The position numbers and the translations under genes are program-made. From Frigoribacterium sp. PhB160 (GTDB lineage Bacteria > Actinomycetota > Actinomycetes > Actinomycetales > Microbacteriaceae), in the NCBI RefSeq assembly GCF_003751785.1, contig NZ_RKIE01000003.1:310001-374000 (forward strand): a stretch of DNA of 64,000 nucleotides, written 5' to 3'. Positions 49,124 to 56,915 of this stretch are shown piece after piece. The notes under the pieces are model-generated. The model did not search any database and was not told the origin of the DNA. It saw nothing but the letters and a program-made list of their open reading frames with translations. Within the stretch, counting starts at the first letter, position 1; every line of letters begins with the position of its first letter.

Positions 49124-49558
49124 ATGACCGACCCTGCTTCCCCCCGTTCCGAGGCGCTCGAGCTGGCCCTGGCCAGCCAGGACGTCGCCGCCGTCGCGTT
49201 CGCGCTGCGCCACGACGTGGTCGTGGTGCCGAAGCTGGTCGTGCCGCCGGCCGACGCCTCAGCCGACGCCTCAGTCGACGCCGACTCGTCCGAGCCGGTG
49301 TTCGGCGCGGCCGAGCAGGTGCGCGTCTTCGGGCGCGAGAACACCGACAAGCGCATCCTGCTGCTGTTCTCCTCGAAGGAGGCGTACGCCGCGATGGTGC
49401 CGGACGACCCCGACCTCGAGGTCATGCTCTACGACAGCGACGCGCTGCGGGCCTTCATGGAGGTGCACCTCGACGTGCTCGAGCAGGTCTTCTTCGACAT
49501 CGCCGGGCCGCACACGATGGCGGCCGCGCCCGAGGACCTGCTCAAGGCCCTGCGCTAG
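49124..49558 (+). CDS. SseB-family protein
   Basis: A 144-residue protein with SseB N-terminal-domain features: FALRHDVVVVPKLVVPP, RILLLFSSKEAYAAMVPDD and AFMEVHLDVLEQVFFDIAGP. The segment ASADASVDADSSEP is a short low-complexity insertion. ATG start 3 nt after the previous stop. Despite the name, chromosomal actinobacterial SseB-domain proteins have no assigned role. Confidence 0.82.
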   Translation: MTDPASPRSEALELALASQDVAAVAFALRHDVVVVPKLVVPPADASADASVDADSSEPVFGAAEQVRVFGRENTDKRILLLFSSKEAYAAMVPDDPDLEVMLYDSDALRAFMEVHLDVLEQVFFDIAGPHTMAAAPEDLLKALR

Positions 49559-49696
49559 CCGCTGGCGCGGCCGGGCCGCCGCCGGGCTTTCGTCCCGAGA
49601 CACCGTCGACGGGACGGGACACGCTCGGGCCCGGGCGTGCATCGTCCCCCGGGCCGTGTTTCCTGGCCGCCTGCGCGGGTCAGGCCGGCAGCCTGG

Positions 49697-51061
49697 CTAG
49701 AACGCGCCGTCGAGCTCGCGTTCGCGCGGCGTGGACGCCGCGCTGAAGGCGAGCCGCAAGGCCTCGCGCAGGTTGCCGCTCTCGGAGTCGACGAGCTGCG
49801 TGAAGCCGAGCCGACGGGCCTCGGAGGCGCGCTGCTTCGGCGACGAGACGGGTCGGATCTCGCCGGCGAGGCTGATCTCGCCGACGGCCGCGAGCGTGTG
49901 CGGGAAGCTCTTGTCGCGGCTGGCGCTCGCCAGGGCCAGCGCGATGGCGAGGTCGGCGCCGGGCTCGGTGATCTTGATGCCGCCGACGGTCGAGACGTAG
50001 ACGTCGGCGTCGCCGAGGCGGATGCCCGCGCGGCGCTCGAGCACGGCGAGCAGCATGGCGACGCGCGACGAGTCGACACCGTTGACGACGCGTCGGGGCT
50101 GCGGCGTGCTGCTCGCGACGATGAGGGCCTGAACCTCGACGGGCAGGGCGCGACGCCCCTCCATGGCGACGGTGATGCAGGTGCCGCTGACGGGCGGGCC
50201 GCCGCGCGACATGAAGAGGCCGCTGGGGTCGGCGACCTCGGCGATGCCGTCGCCGGTCATCTCGAAGCAGCCGACCTCGTCGGTCGGGCCGAAGCGGTTC
50301 TTGTGGGCACGGATGAAGCGGAGCGCGGTCTGCCGGTCGCCCTCGAACTGGCACACGACGTCGACCAGGTGCTCGAGGAGGCGCGGGCCGGCGATCGTGC
50401 CGTCCTTCGTCACGTGCCCCACGAGCAGCACCGGCAGGTTGCGGTCTTTGCTGACGCGGATGAGCGTCGACGCGACCTCGCGCACCTGCGAGGTGCCGCC
50501 GGCGATGCCGTCGATCGACGACGACGAGACGGTCTGCACGGAGTCGACGATGACGAGCTGCGGGTCGACCTGGTCGATCTGCCCGAGGATGACCGAGAGG
50601 TCGACCTCGGCCGCGAGGAAGAGGTTGTCGTGCATGGCCCCGGTGCGCTGGGCGCGCAGCCGCACCTGCGAGGCGCTCTCTTCGGCCGTGACGTAGAGCA
50701 CGCGGGCACCGGTGGCCGCGGCGCGCGAGGCGACCTCGAGCAGGAGGGTCGACTTGCCGACGCCGGGCTCGCCGCTGAGCAAGATGGCCGCGCCCGGGAC
50801 GATGCCCCCGCCGAGCACCCGGTCGAACTCGTCGATGCCGCTCGGCCAGTAGGCGACGCTGTTCGCCTCGACCTGGGTGATGGGGCGGGCGACGCGGTCG
50901 GTGCCGACGGTGACGGCGGCGGTGCCGCGGGCGCTGACGAGGGCCGAGGTGACGTCGACGACGGTGCCCCACCGTTGGCACTCGCCGCACCGGCCGGCCC
51001 ACTTGAGGCTGGTCCAGCCGCACTCGGTGCAGCGGAAGGAGGGGGAGGTGGAGCGGGCCAT
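49697..51061 (-). CDS. radA: DNA repair protein RadA
   Basis: A 454-residue RadA, a RecA-like branch-migration helicase. An N-terminal zinc finger has Cys at 11, 14, 25 and 28 (RCTECGW...GRCGECQRWG); Walker A is GEPGVGKST near residue 96; the RadA-specific motif is HKNRFGPTDEVG; the Lon-like C-terminal domain includes VYVSTVGGIKITEPGADLAI. TACCCT is 6 nt before the ATG at 51061. Confidence 0.97.
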   Translation of the reverse strand: MARSTSPSFRCTECGWTSLKWAGRCGECQRWGTVVDVTSALVSARGTAAVTVGTDRVARPITQVEANSVAYWPSGIDEFDRVLGGGIVPGAAILLSGEPGVGKSTLLLEVASRAAATGARVLYVTAEESASQVRLRAQRTGAMHDNLFLAAEVDLSVILGQIDQVDPQLVIVDSVQTVSSSSIDGIAGGTSQVREVASTLIRVSKDRNLPVLLVGHVTKDGTIAGPRLLEHLVDVVCQFEGDRQTALRFIRAHKNRFGPTDEVGCFEMTGDGIAEVADPSGLFMSRGGPPVSGTCITVAMEGRRALPVEVQALIVASSTPQPRRVVNGVDSSRVAMLLAVLERRAGIRLGDADVYVSTVGGIKITEPGADLAIALALASASRDKSFPHTLAAVGEISLAGEIRPVSSPKQRASEARRLGFTQLVDSESGNLREALRLAFSAASTPRERELDGAF

Positions 51062-51067
51062 GGGTCC

Positions 51068-51073
51068 AGGGTA
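51068..51073 (-). promoter_or_regulatory. -10 box TACCCT for radA
   Basis: Placed 6 nt before the radA ATG on the minus strand. Confidence 0.45.
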
Positions 51074-51116
51074 GGTGGACCCACCGACAGAGGGGGCGCC
51101 TCCGGACGGGGTGGGG

Positions 51117-51992
51117 TCAGTCGGCGGCGAGGGGTCCGGTGCCGCGGCGGGAGGCTCGTCCGGCGGCACGTTCGGCGGCCCGGGCCGTGGTGCCCGCGGC
51201 GGCCGAGTCGTGCACGGTGGCGTCGGCGTCGGAGACCGCGCGGTCGGCGGCGATGCGGGCGACGCGGGCCGCGATGGCGGGCTCGAAGGCCGAGGCCCAG
51301 ACGCGGTAGCCGCGGTCGTTGGGGTGGAAGAGGTCGCCGGCCGAGTTGCGGTACGTGCGGAGGAAGCCCTGCGCGCGCGTGGTGGCGTAGAGGGGGGCGA
51401 CGGTGAGGCCGTGCTCCTCGGCGACGCGGCGGAGGACGGCGTTGGCGTGGGCGACCTTCTTCTCGCGGTCGGGGATCCACATGCAGGGCAGGTCGGCGAC
51501 GATCGCGTGGCTCGGCAGGGCGGCGTAGACGTGGCGGATGTTGCGCTCGAACGCCTCGGGGTCGTAGTCGATGATGTCGTTCGCACCGATCGCGCAGGTG
51601 ACGATGTCGGGCTCGTACTTCTCGAGCTTCGGCAGCTGGTCGCGGCGGCAGAGCCAGGTGGTGGCGCCGCTGACGCTGAGGTTGACGACGCGCAGCGACG
51701 AGTGGGTGGCGGCGCGGAGGCGGGTGGAGAGGCGGCCGACGTAGCTGCGTCCGGGGCTCGAGGCGCCGATGCCCTGCGCGGCGGAGTCGCCGAGCGCGAC
51801 GTAGAGCAGGGCGCCCTTGTGGTCGAACCGGGCGCGCCACCAGGCGGAGTGCACGGGCAGCAGGTCGTTCAGCTTCGCGGCCTCGGCGCGCTGGTGGCGG
51901 GCGAGGCGGCGGTACGTGGCGAAGAGCGCGGAGCCGACGGCGAGGGTGCCGGCGACCCCCGAGAGAGCGGCGAGCGACGGGCGGAGAGGCAT
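51117..51992 (-). CDS. SGNH/GDSL-type hydrolase with N-terminal membrane segment
   Basis: A 291-residue hydrolase. An N-terminal hydrophobic segment (about residues 4-24) suggests a membrane anchor or signal. SGNH blocks are VALGDSAAQGIG (nucleophile Ser), SVSGATTW (Gly block), CAIGANDIID (Asn block) and DLFHPNDRGY (Asp/His). Acts as an esterase or lipase on an unknown substrate. TACTCT lies 6 nt before the ATG at 51992. The last 40 residues are Ala/Arg-rich. Confidence 0.88.
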   Translation of the reverse strand: MPLRPSLAALSGVAGTLAVGSALFATYRRLARHQRAEAAKLNDLLPVHSAWWRARFDHKGALLYVALGDSAAQGIGASSPGRSYVGRLSTRLRAATHSSLRVVNLSVSGATTWLCRRDQLPKLEKYEPDIVTCAIGANDIIDYDPEAFERNIRHVYAALPSHAIVADLPCMWIPDREKKVAHANAVLRRVAEEHGLTVAPLYATTRAQGFLRTYRNSAGDLFHPNDRGYRVWASAFEPAIAARVARIAADRAVSDADATVHDSAAAGTTARAAERAAGRASRRGTGPLAAD

Positions 51993-51998
51993 GAGCGG

Positions 51999-52004
51999 AG
52001 AGTA
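51999..52004 (-). promoter_or_regulatory. -10 box TACTCT for the GDSL hydrolase
   Basis: Six nucleotides before the ATG at 51992 on the minus strand. Confidence 0.45.
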
Positions 52005-52134
52005 CGCCCGGGCGGCCACGCGTCCGCTGCGGGTCGGCTGCGCTCCCGCTGGGCGACACGGGGAGGCGCGGGTCGGCCCCGCTGCCTCGCTCCCGATTTC
52101 GACAACCCCCCGCGGATGTACTAATCTCTCTCTC

Positions 52135-52224
52135 GGTACCGTGTCCGAGCGGCCGAAGGATCATGTCTCGAAAACATGTGTGGGGGAGACTCCACCGTGG
52201 GTTCAAATCCCACCGGTACCGCCA
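52135..52224 (+). tRNA. tRNA-Ser (CGA)
   Basis: A 90-nt class II tRNA including an encoded CCA end. GGTACCG pairs with CGGTACC, the anticodon loop reads CTCGAAA (CGA), the variable arm is long (TGTGGGGGAGACTCCAC region), and the T-arm is GGTTCAAATCC. It marks the sharp change from GC-rich core sequence to the accessory region, a usual integration target for mobile islands. Confidence 0.97.
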
Positions 52225-52273
52225 AAGGGTTGTTTGCGCTTCGTTCGAAATTCGTTTGCGGAACTCAGCCCGA

Positions 52274-52308
52274 GAAGAAAGCCCCCGAGTAGTTCGGGGG
52301 CTTTCTTC
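52274..52308 (+). terminator. Terminator downstream of tRNA-Ser
   Basis: GAAGAAAGCCCCCGA and its exact complement form a 15-bp stem with loop GTAGT. The descending arm ends CTTTCTTCC, giving a T-rich tail. One of the clearest terminators in the window. Confidence 0.85.
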
Positions 52309-52404
52309 CGTTTCGGGCCTAGAAGCGCTTGCCGAAGAGGGTTTCGAGGCTGTTGAGCGGCTCTTTTCGAACCATCGAGGGCCCCGTCGGCTTAAACGAC
52401 GAAG

Positions 52405-52428
52405 CGGCGCGCCCTTGTGGGCGCGCCG
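52405..52428 (-). terminator. Hairpin downstream of the transposase-like gene
   Basis: CGGCGCGCCC-TTGT-GGGCGCGCCG is a 10-bp perfect stem 67 nt past the end of the minus-strand transposase-like gene. T-content is low on both sides. The 270 nt from tRNA-Ser to 52494 hold only the two hairpins. Confidence 0.55.
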
Positions 52429-52494
52429 AATTACATCGTGAGCGTTGGGGTAGAGCTGAAAGCTCGGGTGTTGTGTCTTGGAACGAGCCTGGGC

Positions 52495-54399
52495 CTACGT
52501 TCGCGGAGGTGGGTCGTCGGCGGGTCCGCTCGTCGGGAACGGGGAGAGTTCGGGCCGGACGTAGTCGGCGCGGTAGTTGCTCATGCCTTCGGCGTCACGA
52601 CGGCGGGTGCGCCGGGCAGGCGTCGGCGTCAGGCCTTTCGCGACGCGGCGGTCGCGGTCCTTCGGCGCTCGGTGCTTGGCCGCCAGGAAGGTGACGATCT
52701 TCCGGATGTTCGCGGCCGTCGCGAGCATGGCCAGAAGGAACTGCTGAGCGGCAAGACCTCGCAGGCGCCGCGCGCTGGAGTCGGCGATGCGCTCGGGGCC
52801 TGTCTTGATGAATGCGTTGAAGCTCTCGATGCTGTTGCGGTCGCGGCGGTAGGTCTTGGACCATTCCTTGCTGCCGTAGGGCAGCATCTGGTTCATCTTC
52901 TCGCCGTCCTCTGGGCGCACGGTGATTGAGGTCTGGCAGCAGACCTTGTCTTTCTGCTTTGGGACGTTGCCCTGCAGCACCTGCCGGCGTTCCTTGTCCG
53001 GGGATGCACGCTTGTCGAGCTGGCGGAGAGGGCACTCGACCGTCGCACTCGGGCCGAGGGCTGGGCAGCGCATCTTCACGTTGCCGTTGGCGTCGGGACC
53101 CTCCTTCTTGTGGAGTCGGTATGCGTCACGCTCGTCGATCTGCTGGGACCACTCGACGTTGTCGATCTCCTTGTTGTTGCGCCGCACCGTCGCGTCGAGG
53201 AGTCGCTTCGGGGTGCCGGGGCAGAACTGACCGCCCTCGACGAGCTTGGCTCCACCGACCTGGCCCCGGACACCGGTCTGATTCGCGCGGTTGTAATCGA
53301 AGACGAGGCCGACGCCGAGCTCTCTCATCGGACGGTGGAAGTCCTCCATGGTGAGACCCGCCGAGTATCCGAGGTCGGACGAGAGGCGCGCGATGTCATA
53401 GCCGCGTTCCTGGATGTTCTTCACGAGCTCGACGGTGTGGAAGCCGATGCCTTTGTTCGGCGTAGTCAGGCTTGCTCCACGGATCAGCTGTGGTGCTTCG
53501 GTGGGGTCACCTGATGGGTCCTCGTTGACGTCGATGATGAGGTTCGCCGTGTAAGCGAGCAGCCACCGGCTCCGTGCTTGCTTGACGCTGGCTTTGCCGT
53601 CCTCCTTGGTGTGCTTGCTGAAGACCCGTTCTTTCTCGCCCTTGTCGATGGGGTAGAGGTCAGCCTCGAGCTCCATTGCGTACTTCGGCTGTTCTTGGTC
53701 TGTGCCTGCGATGAACATGGGCTGCTCGACGCCGTTCTCCCGCGGCCAACGATTCTTCTGGCTCGGCGCACGCAGCACCGTCTGGTCGACGGAGAGCGCA
53801 AGACGCTGACGCCGCACGGCTCGAGGCAGGTTCTGGGCGGTGGCCTCCAGCAGCGTGTTCGTGAAGGTCATGCTGCGCTCGTGTGCCCGGCGTTCGATGT
53901 TCTTGTCCCGGAGCGCGTCCAGGCTGCTCCGCTCCTCGTGAGTGAGGAGCCGGCGCGGTGCCGGCCAGGCATCCCAGAGGTCGATGATGCGGTGCATGGC
54001 CCGCCATGCCAGGAAGTACCAGTCGTTGGGCTTGTCGTTGTCGTACAGGTGAGCGATGCCGAGCTCGCGACGGGCTTCATCGTCGAGACGGTGTTCAAAG
54101 ACGCGGCCCATCTCGCGCACGAAGATCATGGACTGCTCCGACAGGAGCATCATCACCACGGTCAGGATGGCCAGGTCATCGATCTTTGCCTTGGCGCCGC
54201 CCGGAGCTTTCTTCTGGCGGTCCTCCGCGCGCCAGGTCGCGAGGAGCTCGATGACGCCGGATGAACGGAGGAAGGTCATCCACTCTCGGGCGTCGGCGCC
54301 GCGGAATTTGGTGGTCTTGGTCGATCCGCTGATGATTCGGTCGGCTGTGTAGATGCCGTTGAAGAACTCCTCGTCGTGGAAGGAAGATTCGCCAGTCAC
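52495..54399 (-). CDS. DDE-transposase-like protein (IS1182-like layout)
   Basis: A 634-residue protein. Candidate DDE residues are Asp205 (ALSVDQTVL), Asp342 (LSSDLGYS) and Glu525 (RRDRNSIESFNAFIK); the C-terminus RRLRGLAAQQFLLAMLATAA, then NIRKIVTFL resembles the end of IS1182/IS4-type transposases, and a Cys-containing segment (MRCPALGPSATVECPLRQLD) precedes it. The GTG start overlaps the stop of the recombinase-like gene upstream (GTGA), which is unusual for an insertion-sequence transposase. No convincing terminal inverted repeats were found. It may be domesticated or part of a composite element. GC is lower than in the core genes. Confidence 0.7.
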   Translation of the reverse strand: MTGESSFHDEEFFNGIYTADRIISGSTKTTKFRGADAREWMTFLRSSGVIELLATWRAEDRQKKAPGGAKAKIDDLAILTVVMMLLSEQSMIFVREMGRVFEHRLDDEARRELGIAHLYDNDKPNDWYFLAWRAMHRIIDLWDAWPAPRRLLTHEERSSLDALRDKNIERRAHERSMTFTNTLLEATAQNLPRAVRRQRLALSVDQTVLRAPSQKNRWPRENGVEQPMFIAGTDQEQPKYAMELEADLYPIDKGEKERVFSKHTKEDGKASVKQARSRWLLAYTANLIIDVNEDPSGDPTEAPQLIRGASLTTPNKGIGFHTVELVKNIQERGYDIARLSSDLGYSAGLTMEDFHRPMRELGVGLVFDYNRANQTGVRGQVGGAKLVEGGQFCPGTPKRLLDATVRRNNKEIDNVEWSQQIDERDAYRLHKKEGPDANGNVKMRCPALGPSATVECPLRQLDKRASPDKERRQVLQGNVPKQKDKVCCQTSITVRPEDGEKMNQMLPYGSKEWSKTYRRDRNSIESFNAFIKTGPERIADSSARRLRGLAAQQFLLAMLATAANIRKIVTFLAAKHRAPKDRDRRVAKGLTPTPARRTRRRDAEGMSNYRADYVRPELSPFPTSGPADDPPPRT

Positions 54400-55265
54400 T
54401 GAGTCGCTCCCGTTGAGCGGAGAAGCGCGTGAAGCTCAGCCTCAGGCATGACCTTGGCCTGTGGCGCGTATCGAAGGAGCGACGAGACGTTCTTGAATCC
54501 GGCCGCGTAGACGATGCTCGCTAGGGGCAGAACGTTGATCTGGTCCACGATCCAGGTGATGCGAAGGCGGCGAATAGCAGGGCCCTCGTATCGGGCGCCG
54601 TAGTGCATCAGCGCGATCTCCCGGGAGGACTCCTTGCGGTGAGGAATGACCGCATAGTCATCGTCGTCAAGGCCCTCGAAAGCGAGGTCCGCGTAAGAAT
54701 CCCACCCGATACGGATGGGGATGCTTCGCGGCGCCTTCCCGGTCACGCGGACGACCCAGCCAGCCGGAGTGCGCGTCAAGTCTCGGCCACGGACCGCGGC
54801 GATCTCGGTCGCTCCGAGGCCTGCGCCACCGGCAAGCGCGAGAAGCCCGTATGAATCACGGCGGGCTCGGTCGGTGGACCTCGACGCGGCCCAGCTCTCG
54901 AAGGCGGGAAGCTCTGCAGGTGAGAAGGGTCGTATCTCCCGGCTCTGCTTTCTAAGGCGGTGAGGAGACGGTTCGTAGCCGAGCGCTTCAGCGAGGTTCA
55001 GGAGTCTGGCTTCGGCCAGCTGCTGCGTCTTGGCGCTGGGGTAGGTGCGTGCGAAGCGGTAGATCATGGACGGGTAGAAGAGGTCATCGCGGCGCAGGTC
55101 CGCACCGGCCTCGTGGAACGCCCACACGACGTACCGGCTCGCGAAGGTCAGGAGGATCCTCGTGTAGAGCATGTCGTGAGGTTTAGCGTCGAGGACGCAC
55201 GCGAGCGTGAAGTCCCGAACGGGCAGCCACTTGGTCGGGGCGATGCGGCGCGGGTGGTATCGCAA
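54396..55265 (-). CDS. Degenerate tyrosine-recombinase-like protein (copy 1)
   Basis: About 289 residues from a TTG at 55265, or 328 from a GTG at 55382. The TTG has a perfect AGGAGG 5 nt upstream and begins just where similarity to the second copy starts; the GTG at 55382 has no ribosome site. The fold is inferred from LLALAGGAGLGATEIAAVRG (box I, Arg replaced by Gly), RRLRITWIVDQINVL (box II, no His before the Arg) and AGFKNVSSLLRYAP with a possible Tyr. Catalytic Arg I and His look lost. Its stop overlaps the DDE-like gene start. Function unknown. Confidence 0.6.
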   Translation of the reverse strand: MRYHPRRIAPTKWLPVRDFTLACVLDAKPHDMLYTRILLTFASRYVVWAFHEAGADLRRDDLFYPSMIYRFARTYPSAKTQQLAEARLLNLAEALGYEPSPHRLRKQSREIRPFSPAELPAFESWAASRSTDRARRDSYGLLALAGGAGLGATEIAAVRGRDLTRTPAGWVVRVTGKAPRSIPIRIGWDSYADLAFEGLDDDDYAVIPHRKESSREIALMHYGARYEGPAIRRLRITWIVDQINVLPLASIVYAAGFKNVSSLLRYAPQAKVMPEAELHALLRSTGATQ

Positions 55266-55293
55266 GATCGCCTCCTGAAGCTCCAGCGTGGCG

Positions 55294-55311
55294 TGGTCAT
55301 TAGATTGACCA
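55294..55311. promoter_or_regulatory. 18-bp inverted repeat before recombinase-like copy 1
   Basis: TGGTCATTAGATTGACCA has 6-bp perfect arms. It matches the repeat at 56838-56855 at 16 of 18 positions and lies 28 nt upstream of the TTG at 55265. Candidate operator or binding site shared by the two cassettes. Confidence 0.6.
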
Positions 55312-55444
55312 AAGTGTGCTACTGCACGCTCGAGTTGGGAAGGGGGGAAAGTCGCAGGCTGTGTCTCGTCAGGGGTGGTCACGAGAGATGGACATGAGAC
55401 AAGACGGGGTCATCAAGCAGTCATATGCGCTCTTAGCGCACATC

Positions 55445-55450
55445 TAAACT
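55445..55450 (+). promoter_or_regulatory. -10 box TAAACT for the first XRE-type gene
   Basis: TAAACT is 6 nt before the GTG at 55457, leaderless spacing, supporting this small gene. Confidence 0.45.
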
Positions 55451-55456
55451 ATCGGG

Positions 55457-55765
55457 GTGCCCGATCCACGTTTTGAGCCGCGGTCGTACCTGCGTGAGCC
55501 AAGCCGTTTCGGTCGCGACCCTGAAGCTCAATGGGTCTCGACGGTGTCGTTCTCGTCAGGCCAGCTCGACCAGTGGGGTGCTTCGCGCATCCAGCACCGC
55601 CTCGCCTGCAGCATCAGAGCCGCAATAGCGACGCGGTTTCGCTCGGTCGGGAACTACGCGGCTGCGTCTGGGCAAAGCCCTGAACGGTTGGGGCGTCTCC
55701 TCAGGGGTGAGGTCGTGATGCGTCTTGAAGATGTGGCCAGCGCCCGTCGCCACCTAGGCGTCTGA
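55457..55765 (+). CDS. Small XRE-like helix-turn-helix protein (cassette 1)
   Basis: A 102-residue protein. The C-terminal half has an XRE-type helix-turn-helix pattern (SVGNYAAASGQSPERLGRLL, then EVVMRLEDVASARRHLGV). The N-terminal half is not recognised. The leaderless promoter supports the GTG start. It is divergent from recombinase-like copy 1, the same arrangement as the XRE gene at 56916 beside copy 2. Likely a DNA-binding regulator of its cassette. Confidence 0.6.
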   Translation: MPDPRFEPRSYLREPSRFGRDPEAQWVSTVSFSSGQLDQWGASRIQHRLACSIRAAIATRFRSVGNYAAASGQSPERLGRLLRGEVVMRLEDVASARRHLGV

Positions 55766-55843
55766 GCTGGCCTGAGCGACGTGGGGTGTGCTGGCTGTGT
55801 CTCGGCCAGAGCGCTGCCTCGGCTCATGCTGGAGCGGCAGTCG

Positions 55844-56818
55844 TCACCGGAGCAATTCCCGCCGCGGGTCGTCGTCCGACCTCGCGACATAGGGCAGGAG
55901 TCGGTCGAGCGCTTCGGCCGACTGCAAGCCGGCGACCTCGAGCAGGAGGTCTAGGGGTGTCCCGCGTCGCAGGTGTTCGACGATCCAAGTCGCGCGCATG
56001 CGTCGTGATTGGAGTTCGACCGACGGACGCGGAATTCGACTGACGAAGTCGGTGACGAGATTGATGTTCCCGCCTCGCTGCCCACTGCGGAATGCCCATC
56101 GGGATGCGGCCCTGGACGCCGTTCGGCGCGTCAGGAGGGGCGCCCACTGGCTGAGTACCGGGACGTCTCTCGCGTCGTCACCCGACACGTGCACCACGAC
56201 GCCCCGATCATCTGTCGTGACGTCCGCAAGTTCGAGATCGATGATCTCCCGCCCCGTCAGTCCCGCCCCGAGGCCCAGAGCGAGGAGCGCACCGGCGCTG
56301 GTCGTCCGTTCCTCGTCGTGCTGGCTACTGGCCCACGACAACAACGAAGCCACCTCGCTCGGGGTATACGGACGTGACGCCTCAGCCTTGCCTAGGGCTC
56401 GGAATGTGCCGGCAGCCTCGTCGCCCAAGAGTGCCTCCGACGTGCGTCTCAGGCGAGCGCGCAGGGTGTTTTTTCCGGCCCTGCTGTACTGCCCGAGGTG
56501 ATGTTGCACGAAGCGGTTGATGAACCTCGGGTCGAAGACGTTGTCATCTTCGAGGGGGACGCTTGCTGTCGCCCAGGCGAACAAGGCGAGACGGGAGACG
56601 GCCGGGTAGAGCTCCTTCTCGGAGTACGGCGTTCTGGGGGCGGTGTCTCGAACGACGCGCTGCACGTAGGGGCGGATGGCGTCCCACTGATCAGCGGGCA
56701 TCTTCGGCGTGTAGTCGTAGTGAGCCGCGGCCGGCGCCTCGGGCTGTCTCTCTGCCATGCGCCTCACCACCTCGAGTTGCCGCTCGCGGCGTTCGTCAGC
56801 CCCATCGCTCACCGGCAC
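55844..56818 (-). CDS. Degenerate tyrosine-recombinase-like protein (copy 2)
   Basis: A 324-residue paralog of the gene at 54396-55265. The N-terminal half is helical (core-binding-like); box I reads LLALGLGAGLTGREIIDLEL with Thr in place of the usual Arg, box II reads SRRMRATWIVEHLRRG, and LDRLLPYVARS has a Tyr aligned with that of copy 1. The GTG start has a GGAG site and is 19 nt downstream of the shared inverted repeat. It is not followed by a DDE-like gene. Recombinase activity is doubtful; a DNA-binding role is the alternative. Confidence 0.62.
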   Translation of the reverse strand: MPVSDGADERRERQLEVVRRMAERQPEAPAAAHYDYTPKMPADQWDAIRPYVQRVVRDTAPRTPYSEKELYPAVSRLALFAWATASVPLEDDNVFDPRFINRFVQHHLGQYSRAGKNTLRARLRRTSEALLGDEAAGTFRALGKAEASRPYTPSEVASLLSWASSQHDEERTTSAGALLALGLGAGLTGREIIDLELADVTTDDRGVVVHVSGDDARDVPVLSQWAPLLTRRTASRAASRWAFRSGQRGGNINLVTDFVSRIPRPSVELQSRRMRATWIVEHLRRGTPLDLLLEVAGLQSAEALDRLLPYVARSDDDPRRELLR

Positions 56819-56837
56819 TCATCTCCAAGCTCGAATG

Positions 56838-56855
56838 TGGTCATTACAATGACCA
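56838..56855. promoter_or_regulatory. 18-bp inverted repeat before recombinase-like copy 2
   Basis: TGGTCATTACAATGACCA has perfect 8-bp arms around AC. It sits between copy 2 and the divergent XRE gene and matches the site at 55294-55311 at 16 of 18 positions. Confidence 0.65.
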
Positions 56856-56903
56856 ATTTGGGACACGTTCGACGGGGCGGCCGTGCGCTCGAGCCGGCAC
56901 GCC

Positions 56904-56909
56904 TAGCCT
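56904..56909 (+). promoter_or_regulatory. -10 box TAGCCT for the second XRE-type gene
   Basis: TAGCCT is 6 nt before the ATG at 56916, leaderless spacing. Confidence 0.45.
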
Positions 56910-56915
56910 TGCGGC

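Noticed and set aside
52465-55405. Weak inverted match (GTCTTG / CAAGAC) flanking the DDE-like and recombinase-like genes
   Set aside because: Six base pairs are expected by chance; no longer terminal inverted repeat or target duplication was found.
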